This document shows, piece after piece, positions 10,054-20,561 of a stretch of 64,000 nt of DNA. The DNA lies in the NCBI RefSeq assembly GCF_004571025.1, contig NZ_SPQT01000024.1:88468-152467 (forward strand), read 5' to 3'. Positions within the stretch are counted from its first letter, which is position 1. The number at the start of each line of letters is the position of its first letter. Source of the DNA: Bradyrhizobium niftali (GTDB taxonomy: Bacteria; Pseudomonadota; Alphaproteobacteria; Rhizobiales; Xanthobacteraceae). Under the pieces are notes generated by a model. That model saw nothing but the letters and a program-made list of their open reading frames with translations. It made no database searches and was not told where the DNA came from. Both the position numbers and the translations under genes were made by a program.

Positions 10054-11739
10054 CTACGCCGCCTCCGCCTTCTTCTCGTCGCGGAGCTGCCGGCGCAGGA
10101 TCTTGCCGACATTGGTCTTCGGCAGGTCGGTGCGGAATTCGATGTGCTTGGGCACCTTGTAGCCGGTGAGCTGCTCCTGACAGAACTTGATCACGGCCTC
10201 GGCGGTGAGGTTCTGGTCCTTCTTCACCACGAAGGCCTTCACCGCTTCGCCCGACTTGGAATCGGGGATGCCGATCACGGCGCATTCGAGCACGCCCGGA
10301 TGGCTGGCGATCACTTCCTCGACCTCGTTCGGATAGACGTTGAAGCCGGAGACCAGGATCATGTCCTTCTTGCGGTCGACGATCTTGGTGTAGCCCTTCT
10401 CGTCCATCACGCCGATGTCGCCGGTGCGGAAATAGCCGTCCGCGGTCATCACCTTGGCGGTCTCCTCAGGCCTGTTCCAGTAACCCGACATCACCTGCGG
10501 GCCCTTGGCGCAGATCTCGCCCGGCTGGCCGAGCGGCACCTCGTTGCCGTCGTCGTCGCGGATCGAAATATAGGTCGAGGGCACAGGGATGCCGATCGAG
10601 CCGGAGAAATCGTTCGTGGTCGCCGGATTGCAGGTCAGCGTCGGCGAGGTCTCCGACAGGCCATAGCCTTCGGCGATAAAGCAGCCGGTCACCGCCTTCC
10701 ACTGCTCAGCCACGGGCCGCTGCACGGCCATGCCGCCGCCGTTGGAGATCTTCAGCTTGGAGAAGTCGAGCTTCTTGAAGTCGGGATGGTGCATCAGGCC
10801 GTTGTAGAGGGTGTTGACGGCCGGGAAGCTGTTGACCTGGTACTTCGCCAGCTCCTTGACGAAGCCCGCGATGTCGCGCGGGTTGGGGATCAGGAGATTG
10901 CAGCCGCCGGCGCGCACCGCGAGCAGGTAGCAGGCCGTCAGCGCGAAGATGTGATAGAGCGGCAGCGCGCAGACGATCAGGAGCTGGTCGATCTGCGGCG
11001 GCTGCGCCAGCGCCGGCTGGAGCCAGGCATCGTTCTGCAGCACATTGGCGACGATGTTGCGGTGGAGCAGCGTCGCGCCCTTGGAGACGCCGGTGGTGCC
11101 GCCGGTATATTGCAGGAAGGCGACGTCGCCGGGCGACAGCTTCGGCTTGTTGAACGTCAGGCCGCGGCCGGCCGAGAGCGCGTCATTGAAGGACACGGCG
11201 CCCGGCAGCGACCAGGCCGGGACCATTTTCTTGACGCGGCGGACGACGAGGTTGACGATCACGCCCTTGAAGCCGAGCAGGTCGCCCATGCTGGCGGCGA
11301 TGACGTGCTTCACCGACGTCTTCGCGATCACCTGCTCGACCGTGTGGGCAAAATTCTCCAGCACGATGATGGCTTCGGCGCCGGAATCCTTGAGCTGATG
11401 CTCGAGCTCGCGCGGCGTGTAGAGCGGATTGACGTTGACGACCGCAAAGCCGGCGCGCAGCACCGCGGCGGTGGCGACCGGATATTGCAGCACGTTCGGC
11501 ATCATGATGGCGACGCGGGCGCCGCGCTGGAGCCCGCGGCCTTGCAGATAGGCCGCCAGCGCAACCGACATCTGGTCGAGGTCGCGGTAGCTGATCGACT
11601 TGTCCATGCAGATGAACGCCTTGCGGTCGGCGAACTTGGTGAAGCTCTCCTCCAGAAGGTCGACCAGCGATGCGTATTGTGTCGGCTCGATATCGGCGGG
11701 CACGCCGGGCGGGTATTGCTTAAGCCAGATGCGCTCCAT
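10054..11739 (-). CDS. fadD: Long-chain fatty acid-CoA ligase
   Basis: A 561-residue acyl-CoA synthetase of FadD type, making long-chain acyl-CoA for beta-oxidation or lipid synthesis. Motifs are 'LQYTGGTTGVSKGATLLHRN' (ATP binding), 'GYGLSETSPTL', 'YFRTGDIGVMDEKGY' and the C-terminal 'TNVGKILRRQLRD' with the adenylation lysine. N-terminal 'MERIWLKQYPPGVPADI' is the usual start of rhizobial FadD. It precedes the DUF924 gene. Confidence 0.92.
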   Translation of the reverse strand: MERIWLKQYPPGVPADIEPTQYASLVDLLEESFTKFADRKAFICMDKSISYRDLDQMSVALAAYLQGRGLQRGARVAIMMPNVLQYPVATAAVLRAGFAVVNVNPLYTPRELEHQLKDSGAEAIIVLENFAHTVEQVIAKTSVKHVIAASMGDLLGFKGVIVNLVVRRVKKMVPAWSLPGAVSFNDALSAGRGLTFNKPKLSPGDVAFLQYTGGTTGVSKGATLLHRNIVANVLQNDAWLQPALAQPPQIDQLLIVCALPLYHIFALTACYLLAVRAGGCNLLIPNPRDIAGFVKELAKYQVNSFPAVNTLYNGLMHHPDFKKLDFSKLKISNGGGMAVQRPVAEQWKAVTGCFIAEGYGLSETSPTLTCNPATTNDFSGSIGIPVPSTYISIRDDDGNEVPLGQPGEICAKGPQVMSGYWNRPEETAKVMTADGYFRTGDIGVMDEKGYTKIVDRKKDMILVSGFNVYPNEVEEVIASHPGVLECAVIGIPDSKSGEAVKAFVVKKDQNLTAEAVIKFCQEQLTGYKVPKHIEFRTDLPKTNVGKILRRQLRDEKKAEAA

Positions 11740-11931
11740 GGAAATTCCCCTCTCCTACATCAGAGCCCGTTGTATCTCGGGCTTGCCTCATTGCCGCCAG
11801 TATCGAGCCTGCCGGACCGGGTGGCAAGCCGTCGAGGCTTAGGGCAAAGGTCGGAAAGTGGCTACCGGAATCGTCGCAAGCCGCGTTGCCGCAAGTGCGA
11901 AGCGCGGGCCGCGGTTCAATTCCGAGGGGCG

Positions 11932-13392
11932 TTAACTGTTGTTGGCCGGCTTGGCCGGAGGCTTGGTCGCGGCCTTGGGCTTGGCGGGCTTCGCCGCCTG
12001 ATCGCCGCTTGCTGCGGGCTTCTCGGCGGGCTTCGCCGCGGCATGCTTGGCGCCGGCGGGCTTGGCTGCGGTCTTGGTGTCAGCCTTCGCGTCACCCTTC
12101 CCATCACCCTTGGCGCCCGGCTTCGCTGTCGCCGTCTTGGTGTCCTTCGGCTTGTCGGCCGGCTTGTCGGCTGCATCGGGTTTCTTGGCGACACGCGACT
12201 TCTTGCCACGCGCCTTCGGCGTGGCCTGCTGGTCGGCATCGGCTGCGACCGCGGCGATCAGGGCGGTGCCGGTGCGGGTCGGGCCGGTATAGACCAGCAC
12301 GGGCTCGGCCGCCGCCGGCGCCGAGGCCATCAGCTCGGAAGCCTTCATCAGGGGCGGCTGAAGCCCGGCGGTGAAGAACGTCACCTGGGCCTCGCCGCCG
12401 GTGGCGGAGCCCGATCCGGTCGCGCCGCCATTGGCCGCGATCAGCGCGTCGTCGTCGTCGCTCGCCGGCCGCTTGCGATGGCCGCCGCACATGTCGTCGC
12501 GCAGGTTCGGCGGCGAGGCGTCGACCGGCACGAGGTTTTCGACGGTGCCGAGCGAGGGACGCAGCCACGACAGATTGTCCTGGCTGAAGCCGCGCTCCAG
12601 CAGCTGCGCCGCCTTCACCGCGCGCGCCGTTCCGGAATTGGCGCCGAGCACGACGGCGATCAGCCGGCGGCCGTTGCGCGTGGCCGAGGCGACGAGGTTG
12701 TAGCCCGAAGCGCAGATGAAGCCGGTCTTGAAACCGTCGGCGCCGGGATAGCGGCCGATCAGCTTGTTGAAATTCCCCGTAACGCGCTTGCCGAAGCGGA
12801 TCGCCGGGATGTGCACGAAGTATTCGTATTCCGGCAGGTCGCGCAGGAACGAGCGTGCGAGAATGCCGAGATCCCGCGCAGAGGTGATCTGACCATCGGC
12901 GGGCAGGCCGTTCGGATTGACGTAGCTCGTCTGCGTCATGCCGAGCTTCCTGGCGGTGTCGTTCATCATTGCGGAGAAGCCGTCGACCGAACCACCGACG
13001 CCTTCGGCGAGCACCACGGCCATGTCGTTCGCCGACTTGACCATCATCATCTTCAACGCGTTGTCGACGGTGAGCTGCGTTCCCGGACGGAACCCCATTT
13101 TCGACGGCGACTGCGAGGCCGCCGTCGGCGACACCGTGAGCAGCGTGTCGAGCGTGAGCCTGCCGTCCTTCACCGCCTTCAACGTGACATAGGCGGTCAT
13201 GATCTTGGTGACGGAGGCCGGATACCAGGGGGTGGTCGCGTTATCCGCCTGCAACACCTTGCCGCTGTCGGCTTCGATCAGCAGCAGCGCTTCGGCGCTT
13301 GCCGCGCGTGGCGCGAGCAGCGCGGCACATGCGAGGGCCGCGGCGAACAGGTTGAACAGGGATTTGCGAAGCAGCGGGCGAAAGGCGTGCAC
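11932..13392 (-). CDS. D-alanyl-D-alanine carboxypeptidase (peptidase S11, DacF-like) with Lys/Ala/Pro-rich tail
   Basis: A 486-residue low-molecular-weight penicillin-binding protein that trims peptidoglycan pentapeptides. After a signal peptide ('AALLAPRAASA') come the three active-site motifs: Ser60-x-x-Lys63 ('PASVTK'), Ser120-Ala-Asn122 and Lys222-Thr-Gly ('DGFKTGF'). The last 110 or so residues are a low-complexity Lys/Ala/Pro/Asp tail without a clear amphipathic anchor, which could bind wall or DNA-like polyanions. The frame is open upstream to 13608 but that part is Arg-rich and overlaps the ABC transporter; the GTG at 13392 just before the signal peptide was chosen, with AAGGA upstream. 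Confidence 0.88.
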   Translation of the reverse strand: MHAFRPLLRKSLFNLFAAALACAALLAPRAASAEALLLIEADSGKVLQADNATTPWYPASVTKIMTAYVTLKAVKDGRLTLDTLLTVSPTAASQSPSKMGFRPGTQLTVDNALKMMMVKSANDMAVVLAEGVGGSVDGFSAMMNDTARKLGMTQTSYVNPNGLPADGQITSARDLGILARSFLRDLPEYEYFVHIPAIRFGKRVTGNFNKLIGRYPGADGFKTGFICASGYNLVASATRNGRRLIAVVLGANSGTARAVKAAQLLERGFSQDNLSWLRPSLGTVENLVPVDASPPNLRDDMCGGHRKRPASDDDDALIAANGGATGSGSATGGEAQVTFFTAGLQPPLMKASELMASAPAAAEPVLVYTGPTRTGTALIAAVAADADQQATPKARGKKSRVAKKPDAADKPADKPKDTKTATAKPGAKGDGKGDAKADTKTAAKPAGAKHAAAKPAEKPAASGDQAAKPAKPKAATKPPAKPANNS

Positions 13393-13582
13393 TATCCGAT
13401 TCCGGTCCTTGGAGATCCGCCGGTTCCGGACGGTTCTCGTGATCTGAGTTTCGGGTTTTGAATTCCGGCGCCGCCGCTTGCGGCGTCGCAAACCTATACC
13501 GGCTCTTGCGTCGAGAATAGGGGTTACGGCGCGGTATTCCGCAATGAAATAGGCCGAATTTCGGCGGTCCTGCGGGGACTTG

Positions 13583-15391
13583 CTATGGGGACTTGGCCGC
13601 AGTCGCAATAGTCTCGGCCGCCGTCACGCTGGCCCGTGTATTCGTCTGTGACTGTTCCTGCACCATGAACTGGGCCCGGGCGAGCTCGGCAAAATGGCCG
13701 CCTTTGGCCACGAGTTCATCGAAAGTTCCGCTTTCGATCACGCGCCCGTTCTCGAACACCAGGATCCGCGTGGCGTTGCGGATGGTGGAGAGGCGGTGGG
13801 CGATCACGAAGGTGGTGCGGCCCCTCATCACTTCGTCGAGAGCGGCGTTCACCTTGGCCTCGGTGACGGCGTCGAGCGCACTGGTCGCCTCGTCCAGAAT
13901 CAGGATCGGCGGGTCCTTCAGCAGCGCACGCGCGATCGACAGCCGCTGTCGCTCGCCGCCGGAGAGCATGCGGCCGCGCTCGCCGGCATTGGTCTCGAAC
14001 CCGCCGCTGCGCTCGATGAATTCGAGCGCCTGCGCGCGCTCGGCCGCCTTGCGCATCTCGGCTTCGGTCGCGTCCGGCTTGCCGACGCGCAAATTCTCCG
14101 CGATCGAGCGGTTGAACAGGAGCGCCTCCTGGAACACGACGCCGATGTTCCGCCGCAGCGAGGTCAGCGTGACGCCGCGCACGTCCATGCCGTCGATCCT
14201 GATGAAGCCGGATTGCGGATCGAAGGCGCGATGCAAGAGCGCAATCGCGGTGGACTTGCCGGCGCCGGTCGGGCCGACCAGCGCGATGGTCTGGCCGGGC
14301 AGCGCGGTGAAGGAGAGATCCTCGACCGCCGGCCGCTTGCCGTCATAGGAGAAGGTGACGTCGTTGAACTCGACGAGGCCGGACAGGCGTCCCGCATCGA
14401 TCGCGTCGGGACGGTCGTGGACCGCCGGCACGGCATCGAGCACGCCAAAGAACTCGCGCAGGCGCGGCGCTTCCATGAACACGTTGTTGATGAAGCTCAC
14501 GACCTGCTCGAGCTTCTGGATCAAGAGCGTGGCAAAGCTCACGAACATCACGATCTCGCCGACCGAGGTCAGCCCCTGGTCGTGCAGGGCGATGCCGAGC
14601 GAGAAGATCGCGAGCACCGTGATGGTGGTGGAAGCGCGCGTGATGACGGTGACGAGCGCCCACCAGGACAGCACCGGCATCTGTGCGGCCAGCAGCTCGT
14701 CGGCGACGGAGCGCAGTCCCTTCACCTCGGATTCGACGCGGACGAAACTCTGCACCAGTGCGACGTTGCCGAGCGCATCGGAAGCGCGCGCCGAGAGCTC
14801 GCTGTAGTGCTCCTCGACCTCCATCTGCATGCCGAAGGTCTTGCGCACCACGAAAGTCGTCAGCGCCGTGAAGACGACGCAGAGCACGAACAGGAGGATC
14901 GCGAGCCGCCAGTTCAGATAGAGCGACAGCGGCAGCAGCACCACGACCGAGAGGATCGCGGCAAAGTGCTCGCGGAAGAAGCCGAGCCACAGCCGCCACA
15001 GCGCATCGGTGCCGTTGAGCATCACCTTCATCAGCCGGCCCGAATGGGTGCCGGAGTGGAAGGTCAGCGGCAGTTGCAGGATGTGCTCGAAATAGTCGGT
15101 CAGCACCGCCTGGCGCTGGCGGTGGGATAGCCGGTCGGCTTGCAGCGCAACGAGCGCGCTGCATGCGATGGTGAACAGCCCGAACGCGACCCAGGCCAGC
15201 AGGAACGGCCATGCCGAGTTCGAACCGGCGACCGACTTGCCGGAGAGCACGTCGACGATGCGGCCGAACAGTACGGGCTCGGCGAATTGCGAGGCGGCAA
15301 GCAGGAGATTGGCAAACGCCAGCAGCCAGCCCAGCCGCGCCTCCTTGCCGAGCAGCTCGAGAACGCGGGTGTAAAGGCTGAAAATGGACAT
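13583..15391 (-). CDS. ndvA: ABC exporter, NdvA-like cyclic beta-glucan exporter
   Basis: A 602-residue fused permease-ATPase. The N-terminal half has six membrane segments; the C-terminal half has Walker A 'GPTGAGKST', signature 'LSGGERQRLSIARALL', Walker B 'ILILDEATSALD' and the H-loop 'IAHRLSTIR'. The opening 'YTRVLELLGKEARLGWLL', the 'AEPVLFGRIVDVLSGK' segment and the overall layout match NdvA/ChvA beta-(1,2)- or (1,3;1,6)-glucan exporters, which matter for osmotic adaptation and nodule invasion in rhizobia. Substrate is inferred. The carboxypeptidase gene follows on the same strand after 190 bases. Confidence 0.85.
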   Translation of the reverse strand: MSIFSLYTRVLELLGKEARLGWLLAFANLLLAASQFAEPVLFGRIVDVLSGKSVAGSNSAWPFLLAWVAFGLFTIACSALVALQADRLSHRQRQAVLTDYFEHILQLPLTFHSGTHSGRLMKVMLNGTDALWRLWLGFFREHFAAILSVVVLLPLSLYLNWRLAILLFVLCVVFTALTTFVVRKTFGMQMEVEEHYSELSARASDALGNVALVQSFVRVESEVKGLRSVADELLAAQMPVLSWWALVTVITRASTTITVLAIFSLGIALHDQGLTSVGEIVMFVSFATLLIQKLEQVVSFINNVFMEAPRLREFFGVLDAVPAVHDRPDAIDAGRLSGLVEFNDVTFSYDGKRPAVEDLSFTALPGQTIALVGPTGAGKSTAIALLHRAFDPQSGFIRIDGMDVRGVTLTSLRRNIGVVFQEALLFNRSIAENLRVGKPDATEAEMRKAAERAQALEFIERSGGFETNAGERGRMLSGGERQRLSIARALLKDPPILILDEATSALDAVTEAKVNAALDEVMRGRTTFVIAHRLSTIRNATRILVFENGRVIESGTFDELVAKGGHFAELARAQFMVQEQSQTNTRASVTAAETIATAAKSP

Positions 15392-15476
15392 GCGGACCAG
15401 CAACTCGGGCGGATAGCGGGGCCCGTATTCTAAGCAGGGATCGCCCGCGAGATACAGCGGAAGCTATCGGTTTTGC

Positions 15477-16526
15477 TCAATTGATGAGCCGCCCCGCGAC
15501 CGGCGGCAGGAACCGGTCGTCGAAGATGTCGCCCACGGCCGGCCGCTTGCGGAATTTGAAGTTCTGGGCGATCTGGTCGATCGAGCGGTCCAGCCGCGCC
15601 GGGTCGATGCCGCCGAGGCCGTTGCGCCTGACCTCGTCGGTCAGGATGTTGTCGACGAGCACGGTGCGCAGGCGCTCCAGTTCGAGGTCGTGGTCGCCGT
15701 CGTCGATGCGGCTCGTGGCCTCGGCCGCCGCACGGGCGGGCTCTTTGACTGTCGCGTTGATACCGGCGATCAGCGCGCGAACAAATCCCTTCAGCGCGTC
15801 CGGCTTCGCCGCGGCGAAAGCGGGGTTGGCCACCACGGCAAAGCCATAGGCTTCGCAGCCATAGTCGGCGTAACGCAGCACGACGAGATCGTCGCCGGGC
15901 ACGCCGCGGTCGCGCAAGTTCACCGCCGAGAGATAGCTGAAGCCGGCGACGGCATCGACTTGCCCCGCGGACAGGATCGGCTCCCGCACCGCGGCACTTA
16001 TCTTGTGGAATTTCACGCGCGACGTGTTGATGCCGTTCTGCTGCGCCAGCGCCGGCCACAGCCGCATCGACAGATCGCTGTCGGCAACGCCGACGGTCTT
16101 GCCGTCGAGATCGGGCAACAGATGGATGCCGCGGCTCCTGCGCGCGACGATCGCGTAGGGCGCACGGTTGAACATCACGAACACCGCCTTGATCGGCGCC
16201 GCATCGTCCTTGTCGCGAAATCGGATCAGCTCGTTGATGTCGACCAGTGCGAGCTCGCTGTCGCCCTTGGCGACGCGCGCGAGAGTCTCCGGCGATCCGG
16301 GCGATGTGTTGAAGGAGACGTTGAGATGCTCGGCGCCGAATTTGCCGTCCTTCGCGGCGAGGAAGAACGGCGCCATGCTCGCATCGATCGGGCGGTCGAA
16401 GGTGAAGTGGATCGCGACGGAGGGCGCGGCGGTCTCGGCCGCCGTGACGTCGCGTGCGGTCAGTGCCGCAAGCGAGATCGAGAGCGCCAGCAGCCAACGA
16501 AAAGTGGTCGTCTTGAATCCTGACAT
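15477..16526 (-). CDS. Periplasmic substrate-binding protein, NitT/TauT (SsuA/Thi5) type
   Basis: A 349-residue solute-binding protein with a signal peptide ending near 'ARDVTAAE'. The fold is shown by 'FDRPIDASMAPFFLAAKDGK', 'LNVSFNTSPGSPETLARVAKG', 'LVDINELIRF' and 'DLDGKTVGVADSD', typical of proteins binding nitrate, taurine, aliphatic sulfonates or thiamine precursors. No permease or ATPase gene is next to it, so it is an orphan here and the ligand cannot be told. The ATG at 16526 directly precedes the signal peptide; the long upstream frame is unrelated. Confidence 0.82.
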   Translation of the reverse strand: MSGFKTTTFRWLLALSISLAALTARDVTAAETAAPSVAIHFTFDRPIDASMAPFFLAAKDGKFGAEHLNVSFNTSPGSPETLARVAKGDSELALVDINELIRFRDKDDAAPIKAVFVMFNRAPYAIVARRSRGIHLLPDLDGKTVGVADSDLSMRLWPALAQQNGINTSRVKFHKISAAVREPILSAGQVDAVAGFSYLSAVNLRDRGVPGDDLVVLRYADYGCEAYGFAVVANPAFAAAKPDALKGFVRALIAGINATVKEPARAAAEATSRIDDGDHDLELERLRTVLVDNILTDEVRRNGLGGIDPARLDRSIDQIAQNFKFRKRPAVGDIFDDRFLPPVAGRLIN

Positions 16527-16753
16527 CGGTTGCGCCGGTCCCGCATTGTTGTGGTTTCGTGACGCTCGCAGCGCCGGCCCGCACTGAGCGTGCGCGCGCC
16601 AACATGAACGGTGGATGAGCGGGGGTTGCGTCATGATCACGCAACCCCGTTCAGCTTGTGTTGGGGTTGGGGAACCCAACATGGGACGTGGGTGTTTGAA
16701 AGACATGAGCCTGTCTGCAGGCGCCATTCGAGGTCCCAAGGAGGGTCCAGGAG

Positions 16754-17116
16754 ATGTTTGACAGCTTTTCGAAATTCGCCGGCCGCAAGGCCGTTCTTGC
16801 CACTGCGGCCGTGGTGGCTCTGACTGCCGTTGCACCCACCGCCTCTTACGCGGGCGGTCGTCACTGGCATCATGGTGGCGGTGGCGCCGCTGCTGCTGCT
16901 GCGATGTTCGGCCTGGCCGCGACCGGCCTCGCGATCGCAGCCAGCCGCGATGCCTACGCCTATGATCAGGGCCCGGGTTACTACTACGAGAGCGGCCCGG
17001 TCTACTACAGCGGCCCCGGCTATGGTCCCTATTACTACGGCTCGGGCTACCAGGAGCGCTATGGCGGCTACACCAAGGTCTGCGCCCACGGCTATTCCGG
17101 CTACGGCTGCTATTAA
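16754..17116 (+). CDS. Secreted Ala/Gly/Tyr-rich small protein
   Basis: A 120-residue protein with a signal peptide ('ALTAVAPTASYAGG'), a short His/Gly/Ala stretch, a hydrophobic segment ('AAAAAAMFGLAATGLAIAAS') and a Tyr/Gly/Pro-rich C-terminus ending in two cysteines ('VCAHGYSGYGCY'). AAGGAGG precedes the ATG. Such Gly/Tyr-rich exported proteins are common in Bradyrhizobium, with unknown function. It is divergent from the binding-protein gene and ends before a strong terminator. Confidence 0.75.
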   Translation: MFDSFSKFAGRKAVLATAAVVALTAVAPTASYAGGRHWHHGGGGAAAAAAMFGLAATGLAIAASRDAYAYDQGPGYYYESGPVYYSGPGYGPYYYGSGYQERYGGYTKVCAHGYSGYGCY

Positions 17117-17147
17117 CCGACCGGTAACCGGTCATGCGTCATCGACG

Positions 17148-17184
17148 AACAGGCCGTCGCACTTGCCGCGCCGGCCTGTTTTTT
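17148..17184 (+). terminator. Rho-independent terminator
   Basis: Nine-base-pair stem AACAGGCCG/CGGCCTGTT (17148-17156 with 17172-17180), a 15-base loop and a run of six T, 32 bases after the preceding stop codon. Confidence 0.85.
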
Positions 17185-17241
17185 GCTTTTATTGCCGGGC
17201 GTTAACTCGCTCGCCATTGGTTTAGAGTAGTTTTGAGTACC

Positions 17242-17646
17242 ATGAGTGATTCGCTTGAGCGGCTATATCTGGCTGTGCTCGCGGCCAGGGACCTTGATCC
17301 GGCAACATCGCGCACCGCCCGGCTGTTTCAGCGTGGCCCCTCCAAAATGGCGAAGAAACTGGCCGAAGAGGCCATTGAAGTGGTCATCGATGCCGTCAAT
17401 GGCGACACCGATGCGGTGGTCCGGGAAAGCGCCGACCTGCTCTACAATCTCACCGTGCTCTGGGCTTCGGCCGGCGTGCGCCCCGAGGACGTCTGGCGCG
17501 AGATGACGCGGCGGGAAGACATGCTCGGCATCGCCGAGAAGCTGCCGAAGTCGACGATGAAGCTGCCCAAAGTTGCGTCACCGCGCGTCGCCGCGCGGCG
17601 GCCAATTGTCGCGCTCGAGGGCCGTTCGGCACGCAAGCGCCACTAG
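17242..17646 (+). CDS. hisE: Phosphoribosyl-ATP pyrophosphatase-like protein (HisE family)
   Basis: A 134-residue all-alpha NTP pyrophosphohydrolase of the HisE type, second step of histidine synthesis. The MazG-like metal-binding helices are clear: 'KMAKKLAEEAIEVVIDAV' (E-x-x-E) and 'VVRESADLLYNLTVLW' (E-x-x-D). The C-terminus is longer and more basic than usual (ends 'RSARKRH'). No other his gene is adjacent, so it is either a second copy or a separated hisE. A TTG at 17233 is an alternative start. Confidence 0.82.
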   Translation: MSDSLERLYLAVLAARDLDPATSRTARLFQRGPSKMAKKLAEEAIEVVIDAVNGDTDAVVRESADLLYNLTVLWASAGVRPEDVWREMTRREDMLGIAEKLPKSTMKLPKVASPRVAARRPIVALEGRSARKRH

Positions 17647-17712
17647 AACCGTCACAATTCGCCTCAATCTCAGCATGGACAAATCCGTCCCATGGTGCTT
17701 CATCGCGGCGCC

Positions 17713-18294
17713 ATGCTGAAACGTATCTACGACTGGTGCATCGACGCCGCCCACAAGCCCTATGCGCTCTGGATCATGGGAGCCGTGGCTTTTGCAGAAA
17801 GTTCCTTCTTTCCGGTCCCTCCGGATGTGATGCTGATCCCGATGTCACTGGCGCGCCCGCAGCGCGCCTGGGTCTACGCGGCGATCTGCACCGCGACCTC
17901 GGTGCTCGGCGGCCTTCTCGGCTACGCCATCGGGGCACTGCTGTTCGACTCGGTCGGTCACTGGCTGATCCAGGTCTATGGCCTCGGCGACAAGGTCGAG
18001 GCCTTCCGCGCCTCCTATGCCGAATGGGGGGCGGTGATCATCCTGCTCAAGGGGCTGACGCCGATCCCCTACAAGCTCGTCACCATCACCTCGGGCTTTG
18101 CCGGCTATAATCTCGTCCTGTTCATCCTGTGCTCGATCGTGGCCCGCGGCGGCCGCTTCTTCATCGTCGCCATCCTGCTCAACCGCTATGGCGACTGGAT
18201 CCGGGTCCGGATCGAGAAGCATCTCGGTCTGTGGGTGGCGATCGGCGCCGCGGTGCTGGTGCTGGGCTTCGTGGTGGCGGTCAAGCTGATCTAG
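17713..18294 (+). CDS. DedA/YqaA-family membrane protein
   Basis: A 193-residue inner-membrane protein of the DedA/VTT superfamily, members of which are linked to phospholipid flipping and envelope stability. It has the motifs 'FAESSFFPVPPDVMLIP' and 'KGLTPIPYKLVTITSGFAG' with the conserved Gly/Pro re-entrant regions, and four to five hydrophobic segments. The ATG at 17713 ('MLKRIYDW') fits the family; the ATG at 17692 adds seven residues. It runs parallel to the next gene. Confidence 0.85.
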   Translation: MLKRIYDWCIDAAHKPYALWIMGAVAFAESSFFPVPPDVMLIPMSLARPQRAWVYAAICTATSVLGGLLGYAIGALLFDSVGHWLIQVYGLGDKVEAFRASYAEWGAVIILLKGLTPIPYKLVTITSGFAGYNLVLFILCSIVARGGRFFIVAILLNRYGDWIRVRIEKHLGLWVAIGAAVLVLGFVVAVKLI

Positions 18295-18341
18295 AGCCGC
18301 AGTACTTTGCCGCTGCGCCGGCTTCGGCTACGGTTGCCATC

Positions 18342-18872
18342 ATGATGGTTCGATCCGGCAATCCGGCCGTGCGGTTCGGGACGCTGACTTCAGCAGTGCT
18401 GCTGCTCCTGCTGGGTGCTGGCGGGACTGGATGGCCGCAATCCGCGCCGCCATCGCTCGGCCTCCAGGAGCAGGGGCCGCAGGCTGCGCCGCCGCCGTCA
18501 ACGCCTGCCCCGCCGGCGCGCGAGGAAAATCCCGGGCTGATCAACGAAATGGGCAAGCTGTTCGACAAGCTGCCCTCGATCCTGCCGCCGATCAAAAGCC
18601 CTGGTGAGACCATGAACGACCTGTCGCGGCTGGCGAGACCCTCGACCATGGTCTCGGGGCGCGTGGCCTGTCCGGTCTCGTCGAACGGCGCGCCGGATTG
18701 CAAGCAGGCCGCCGACCAGCTCTGCCAGGGCAGGGGCTACAAGGAAGGCAAGAGCCTCAACGCCGACTCCGCCGAGAAATGCTCGGCCAAGGTGCTCATC
18801 CCGGGCAGGCAACGCAAACCGGACGACTGCCGCACCGATACTTTCGTGACCAGCGCGCTGTGCCAGAACTGA
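18342..18872 (+). CDS. Secreted protein of unknown function with four or more cysteines
   Basis: A 176-residue protein with an N-terminal signal segment ('LTSAVLLLLLGAGGTGWPQ'), a Pro-rich linker, an amphipathic part ('NEMGKLFDKLPSILPPI') and a Cys-containing C-terminus ('GRVACPVSSNGAPDCKQA', 'QLCQGRGYKEGKS', 'DDCRTDTFVTSALCQN'). It is likely periplasmic and disulfide-bonded. The frame continues upstream into the DedA-type gene, but the signal peptide fixes the ATG at 18342. It precedes aspA by 36 bases. No family recognised. Confidence 0.65.
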   Translation: MMVRSGNPAVRFGTLTSAVLLLLLGAGGTGWPQSAPPSLGLQEQGPQAAPPPSTPAPPAREENPGLINEMGKLFDKLPSILPPIKSPGETMNDLSRLARPSTMVSGRVACPVSSNGAPDCKQAADQLCQGRGYKEGKSLNADSAEKCSAKVLIPGRQRKPDDCRTDTFVTSALCQN

Positions 18873-18908
18873 CGTGACGACGACGCGCGCGAGCAACCAG
18901 GAGCGCCC

Positions 18909-20309
<1,401 letters not shown>

Positions 20310-20316
20310 TTTCTCG

Positions 20317-20423
20317 TCGTCATTCCGGGGCGCGCGAAGCGCGAACCCGGAATGCATTTCGCCACGCGTGCTGAGGTCCGACGGATTCCGGGCTCGCGCC
20401 ATTCGGCCCGCCCCGGCATGACG
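20317..20423. repeat. Intergenic palindromic element, CGTCATTCCGGGG type
   Basis: An inverted repeat with outer ends 'CGTCATTCCGGGGCGCGCG' and 'CCCGCCCCGGCATGACGG' placed just after aspA. Related elements with CCGGAATGACG ends occur at 29387-29497. Confidence 0.65.
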
Positions 20424-20561
20424 GAAGAGGAATTCCGCGGTTTGGAATTGCGGTAACGGCATCCGCCACGGCGGCAAAACGCAATACTTGACAGTGGAAA
20501 GATTGCCTTGTTGGTATGGCTCCCAACTTCGATTTGACCGCCAATAGAGGATCGTTTCGCG

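Noticed and set aside
9958..13461. A 1,167-codon open frame on the plus strand
   Set aside because: It is antisense to fadD and the carboxypeptidase, both with full active-site motifs. GC-rich codon use keeps the opposite strand open. Composition is His/Asp/Arg-heavy and has no family likeness.
13393..13608. N-terminal extension of the carboxypeptidase
   Set aside because: Arg-rich, overlaps the ABC transporter end, and would place the signal peptide 80 residues inside the protein.
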